From assembly GCA_036003045.1 (NCBI GenBank), contig DASYSS010000052.1, positions 119,608 to 183,607 on the forward strand: a stretch of DNA of 64,000 nucleotides, in the 5' to 3' direction. A program made the translations under genes and the position numbers. A model generated the notes under the pieces. It was not told the DNA's origin, ran no database searches, and saw only the letters and a list, made by a program, of their open reading frames with translations. Shown here in pieces: positions 61,219 through 64,000 of this stretch. The stretch is from Gemmatimonadaceae bacterium (GTDB lineage: Bacteria > Gemmatimonadota > Gemmatimonadetes > Gemmatimonadales > Gemmatimonadaceae). How positions within the stretch are numbered: the first letter of the stretch is position 1; the number at the start of each line of letters is the position of its first letter.

Positions 61219-62391
61219 ATGCTCGATTTCTTCAACATCGATTCGCTCCTCTCCGAGGAGGAGCGCGCAGTGCGGGCCAGCGTCCGCGCTTTCGTCGACG
61301 AACACGTGCTGCCCGTCATCGGAAAGTGCTACGTCGAGGGGCGCTTTCCGCGCGAGATCGTGCCGAAGATGGCCGAGTTGGGCGTGTACGGCGCGAACCT
61401 TCCGGAGGAATACGGGTGCGCGGGGCTGAACAACGTCGCGTATGGGCTCATCATGCAGGAGCTCGAGCGCGGCGACTCCGGCGTGCGATCGTTCGCTTCG
61501 GTGCAGGGCGCCCTCGCGATGTATCCGATTTACGCCTTCGGCAGCGAGGAACAACGAAAAAAGTATCTGCCGAAGATGGCGGCCGGCGAGATCATCGGTT
61601 GCTTCGGGCTCACGGAGCCGGACTACGGATCGAATCCGTCCGGCATGATCACGATGGCGCGTGAGCAGAAGGACGGCACGTGGCTGCTGAACGGCGCCAA
61701 AATGTGGATCACGAACGGGTCGACGGCGCAGATCGCCGTCGTGTGGGCGAAGACGAACGGCGACACGAGTGATTCGTCGATTCGCGGTTTCGTCGTTCCG
61801 ACGAATAGCAACGGATTCAAGGCGAAAGATCAGAAAGGAAAACTTTCGTTGCGCGCCAGTGACACGAGCGAGCTCGTTTTTCAGGACGTCTGTCTCCCGG
61901 CGGACGCGCTCCTGCCCAAGTCGGGCGGGCTCAAGAGCCCGCTCATGTGTCTCACACAGGCGCGATACGGGATCTCGTGGGGCGCCATCGGCGCCGCGAT
62001 GGCCTGCTTCGAGGAGGCGCTTTCGTATTCGAAGACCCGCATCATGTTCGACCGGCCGATCGGCGGCTTCCAGATTCAACAGGAGCGGCTGGCCGACATG
62101 CTGACGGAGATCGTGAAGGCCCAACTCGTGTCGCTGCACCTCGGCCGGCTGAAGGACGCGGGCACGTTCACGCCGCAGCAGGTGTCGCTCGCCAAGCGAA
62201 ACAACGTGTCGATGGCGACCGACGTCGCGCGCGAGGCGCGCCGGCTGCTCGGCGCGAACGGAATTCTCGCCGAGTACTCGGCGATGCGGCACATGGAGAA
62301 TCTGGAGAGCGTGTACACGTACGAGGGCACGCACGACGTGCACTCGTTGGTGCTCGGCCAGGCAGTGACCGGACTCAACGCCTTCAAATGA
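61219..62391 (+). CDS. gcdH: Glutaryl-CoA dehydrogenase-like acyl-CoA dehydrogenase
   Basis: 390-residue flavoprotein that oxidises and decarboxylates glutaryl-CoA to crotonyl-CoA in lysine/tryptophan degradation. GcdH-type features are SVQGALAMYPIYAFGSEEQ near residue 95 (conserved in glutaryl-CoA dehydrogenases), FGLTEPDYGSNPSGM near 134, KMWITNG and the catalytic base E369 in YTYEGTHDVHSL. Electrons pass to ETF, encoded directly downstream: its stop overlaps etfB as ATGA. Symbol by motif recognition; other short-chain acyl-CoA dehydrogenases are the alternative. Confidence 0.88.
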   Translation: MLDFFNIDSLLSEEERAVRASVRAFVDEHVLPVIGKCYVEGRFPREIVPKMAELGVYGANLPEEYGCAGLNNVAYGLIMQELERGDSGVRSFASVQGALAMYPIYAFGSEEQRKKYLPKMAAGEIIGCFGLTEPDYGSNPSGMITMAREQKDGTWLLNGAKMWITNGSTAQIAVVWAKTNGDTSDSSIRGFVVPTNSNGFKAKDQKGKLSLRASDTSELVFQDVCLPADALLPKSGGLKSPLMCLTQARYGISWGAIGAAMACFEEALSYSKTRIMFDRPIGGFQIQQERLADMLTEIVKAQLVSLHLGRLKDAGTFTPQQVSLAKRNNVSMATDVAREARRLLGANGILAEYSAMRHMENLESVYTYEGTHDVHSLVLGQAVTGLNAFK

Positions 62392-63140
62392 AAATCGCCG
62401 TCTGCATCAAGAGAACACCGGATTCAGAGTCGCGGTTCAGGATCGGATCGTCGGGAACGGCGATCGACGAGACCGGACTCAAATTCGATATCGACGACTT
62501 CGCGAGCTACGCCGTCGAAGTCGCGCTGCAGCTGAACGAAAAGCAGGGACCGGGCGAGACGGTCGTTTACGCGATCGGACCCGATTCCGTGCAAGAGACG
62601 CTGCGCAAGGCGATGAGCATGGGCGCCGACCGCGCGGTTCAACTGAAGACGGACGCCGTTCCATACGACGGCCTCGCCGTCGCGAAGGCGCTCGCGGCCG
62701 AACTGAAGGGCGGCGGCTTCGATCTCATTTTGTTCGGCAAGCACGCGTTCGACACGTCCGGCGGGATCGTCGGCACGGCGACCGCGCAGCTGCTCGGCCT
62801 CGCGTGCGTGACGGCGGCGTCGAAGCTCGACATCGCCAACGGTCGCGGCACCGCGCGCCGAGAGCTGGAGGGCGCCGGCGAGATCGTCGAGTTCGCGCTG
62901 CCGGCGGCGATCACGATCGACGAGGGCATCGCGCGTCCGCGGTACCCGTCGCTCAAGAACATCATGGCGGCGAAGAAGAAGCCGCTCGAGACGAAACCGG
63001 CCCAGCTGGGACCGGCGCGCGTTCGCGTGAAGTCGCTGGAGCTCCCGCCCGATCGTCCGCCGGGTCGCATCATTGGCGAAGGAGTCGCCGCCGTGCCGGA
63101 GCTCGTGCGCCTTCTCCACACTGAAGCGAAGGTGCTCTGA
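62388..63140 (+). CDS. etfB: Electron transfer flavoprotein, beta subunit
   Basis: 250-residue ETF-beta. Hallmarks: MKIAVCIKRTPDSES N-terminus, NEKQGPGETVVYAIGP, the AMP-binding region AVQLKTDAVPYDGLAVAKAL, GKHAFDTSGGIVG and LPAAITIDEGIARPRYPSLKNIM. The N-terminal ATGA overlap with the acyl-CoA dehydrogenase and the 3-bp gap to etfA show an operon for electron transfer from acyl-CoA oxidation to the quinone pool. Confidence 0.96.
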   Translation: MKIAVCIKRTPDSESRFRIGSSGTAIDETGLKFDIDDFASYAVEVALQLNEKQGPGETVVYAIGPDSVQETLRKAMSMGADRAVQLKTDAVPYDGLAVAKALAAELKGGGFDLILFGKHAFDTSGGIVGTATAQLLGLACVTAASKLDIANGRGTARRELEGAGEIVEFALPAAITIDEGIARPRYPSLKNIMAAKKKPLETKPAQLGPARVRVKSLELPPDRPPGRIIGEGVAAVPELVRLLHTEAKVL

Positions 63141-63143
63141 CCC

Positions 63144-64000
63144 ATGGCGAACATTCTCGTATTCGCCGAAAGCCGCGGCACGACGCTGCGCAAAGTCGCG
63201 CTCGAAGCGACGACCGTTGCTCGCGCGCTCGCCGATTCGACCGGCGGCGGCGAAGTGCACGCGTTGCTCATCGGTCCGGCCGGTGTCGGCGCGTTGGCCG
63301 AGCAACTGGGAAAATTCGGCGCGGATCTCGTGCTGACGGCGGAGGACGCGCGTCTGGCGGAAGTGGACTGCGAGGTCGCGGCGGCGACGCTGGCGGCGCG
63401 CGCGAAGGCGTCGAGCTATCGCGCGGTCGTGCTTGGATTCTCCGCGCAGGGGCGCGACATCGGTCCACGGGCCGCGGCGCTGCTCGACGCACCGATCGCG
63501 AGCGACGTGACGAGCGTCAGCGCGGCCGGCGACACGCTGGTCGTGAAGCATCCGATCTACGCCAACAAAGTGATCGCGACGCTCGAGGTCACGGGGCCGC
63601 TCGCCGTCGTCTCCGTACGGCCCAGCGCGGTCACCGCCGCGGAAGTGCCGCGCACCGCTCGCTCCGAATCGATCGCGCTCGGCGCCGATCCGGGCGCGTC
63701 GAAGCTCAAGGTCAAGGAGATCGCCGAAGGCGCGACGGGCAAGATCGACCTCGGCGACGCGCCGGTGATCATCTCGGGCGGTCGCGGCCTCAAGTCCGCG
63801 GAGAACTTCAAGCTCGTCGAGGATCTCGCGGCGGCGTTCGGCAACGCGGCGGTCGGTGCGACGCGCGCGGTGACCGACGACGGCTGGCGCCCGCACAGCG
63901 ACCAGATCGGCCAGACGGGCCGCGTCGTCAGCCCCAACCTCTACGTCGCGGTGGGGATCTCGGGGGCCATCCAGCACCTCGCCGGGATGCGCACGTCGAA
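63144..64000 (+). CDS. etfA: Electron transfer flavoprotein, alpha subunit (C-terminus outside window)
   Basis: ETF-alpha, 285 codons present. The N-terminal domain (ILVFAESRGTTLRKVALEA) is followed by the FAD domain: IISGGRGLKSAENFKLVEDLA, GATRAVTDDGWRPHSDQIGQTG and VAVGISGAIQHLAGM, the usual FAD-binding blocks. Only about 30 residues at the C-terminus are missing. Last gene seen in the operon with gcdH and etfB. Confidence 0.96.
   Translation, partial: MANILVFAESRGTTLRKVALEATTVARALADSTGGGEVHALLIGPAGVGALAEQLGKFGADLVLTAEDARLAEVDCEVAAATLAARAKASSYRAVVLGFSAQGRDIGPRAAALLDAPIASDVTSVSAAGDTLVVKHPIYANKVIATLEVTGPLAVVSVRPSAVTAAEVPRTARSESIALGADPGASKLKVKEIAEGATGKIDLGDAPVIISGGRGLKSAENFKLVEDLAAAFGNAAVGATRAVTDDGWRPHSDQIGQTGRVVSPNLYVAVGISGAIQHLAGMRTS

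Overview
The window is a high-GC bacterial chromosome segment of about 64 kb with roughly 57 protein genes, no RNA genes that I can see and no prophage or intact insertion sequence. The gene content suggests a Gemmatimonadota-type organism, possibly an acidobacterial relative: a PadR regulator coupled to an ADOP-type FtsX permease, many secreted metallo- and serine peptidases carrying Gly/Arg-rich inserts, a VPS10/BNR-repeat protein, and abundant GTG starts in 4-nt GTGA overlaps. This is inference from gene style; a 16S or marker-gene search would settle it.

Left part (1-31 kb): an ADOP permease with its PadR regulator, an exported RidA, a CarboxypepD_reg/plug protein, argJ, a DinB-like protein with cutC, an M1 peptidase, an ABC1/UbiB kinase, an amidohydrolase, an outer-membrane protein, a large M14 carboxypeptidase, a second FtsX permease, a minus-strand unit of a DPP-IV-like S9 peptidase plus a two-subunit TPP decarboxylase, an SDR, a beta-barrel-like protein, the BNR protein, a DDAH-type amidinohydrolase translationally coupled to an MFS/spermidine-synthase fusion, and two GNAT acetyltransferases.

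Middle (31.8-39.5 kb): small uncharacterised genes flank a non-coding stretch (about 32.58-32.95 kb) carrying a cluster of DnaA-box-like 9-mers, the best candidate for the chromosomal replication origin. A PEMT/ICMT-type methyltransferase, a dienelactone hydrolase lipoprotein, a MoxR ATPase and a BsuPI-domain lipoprotein follow.

Right part (39.7-64 kb): a partial ATP synthase operon (two AtpZ/AtpI-like genes, then subunits a, c, b and delta) stops before alpha, gamma, beta and epsilon and is followed by an S9 peptidase. Then come a zinc-ribbon membrane protein, a 1054-residue M1 peptidase, a cupin/nucleotidyltransferase pair with an ABC exporter, an M20 peptidase, cstA with its small YbdD partner, and a tight seven-gene operon (lipoprotein, isocitrate/isopropylmalate-type dehydrogenase, metallophosphoesterase, SprT-like peptidase, glutaryl-CoA dehydrogenase, etfB, etfA) that runs off the end.

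The most unusual feature is short repeat elements. A GGTGGAC-based element occurs at five loci: between convergent genes, at both ends of the atpE-H block, in frame inside the SprT-like gene, and at the N-terminus of the DDAH gene just after its GTG start. Two other unit families (a 16-bp CCGAA-type unit and a 9-bp ACGCAGAGG unit) form arrays facing their own inverted copies in intergenic DNA, a third element at 11.5 kb has the same facing-arm layout, and a fourth sequence at 17.8 kb is a single arm.
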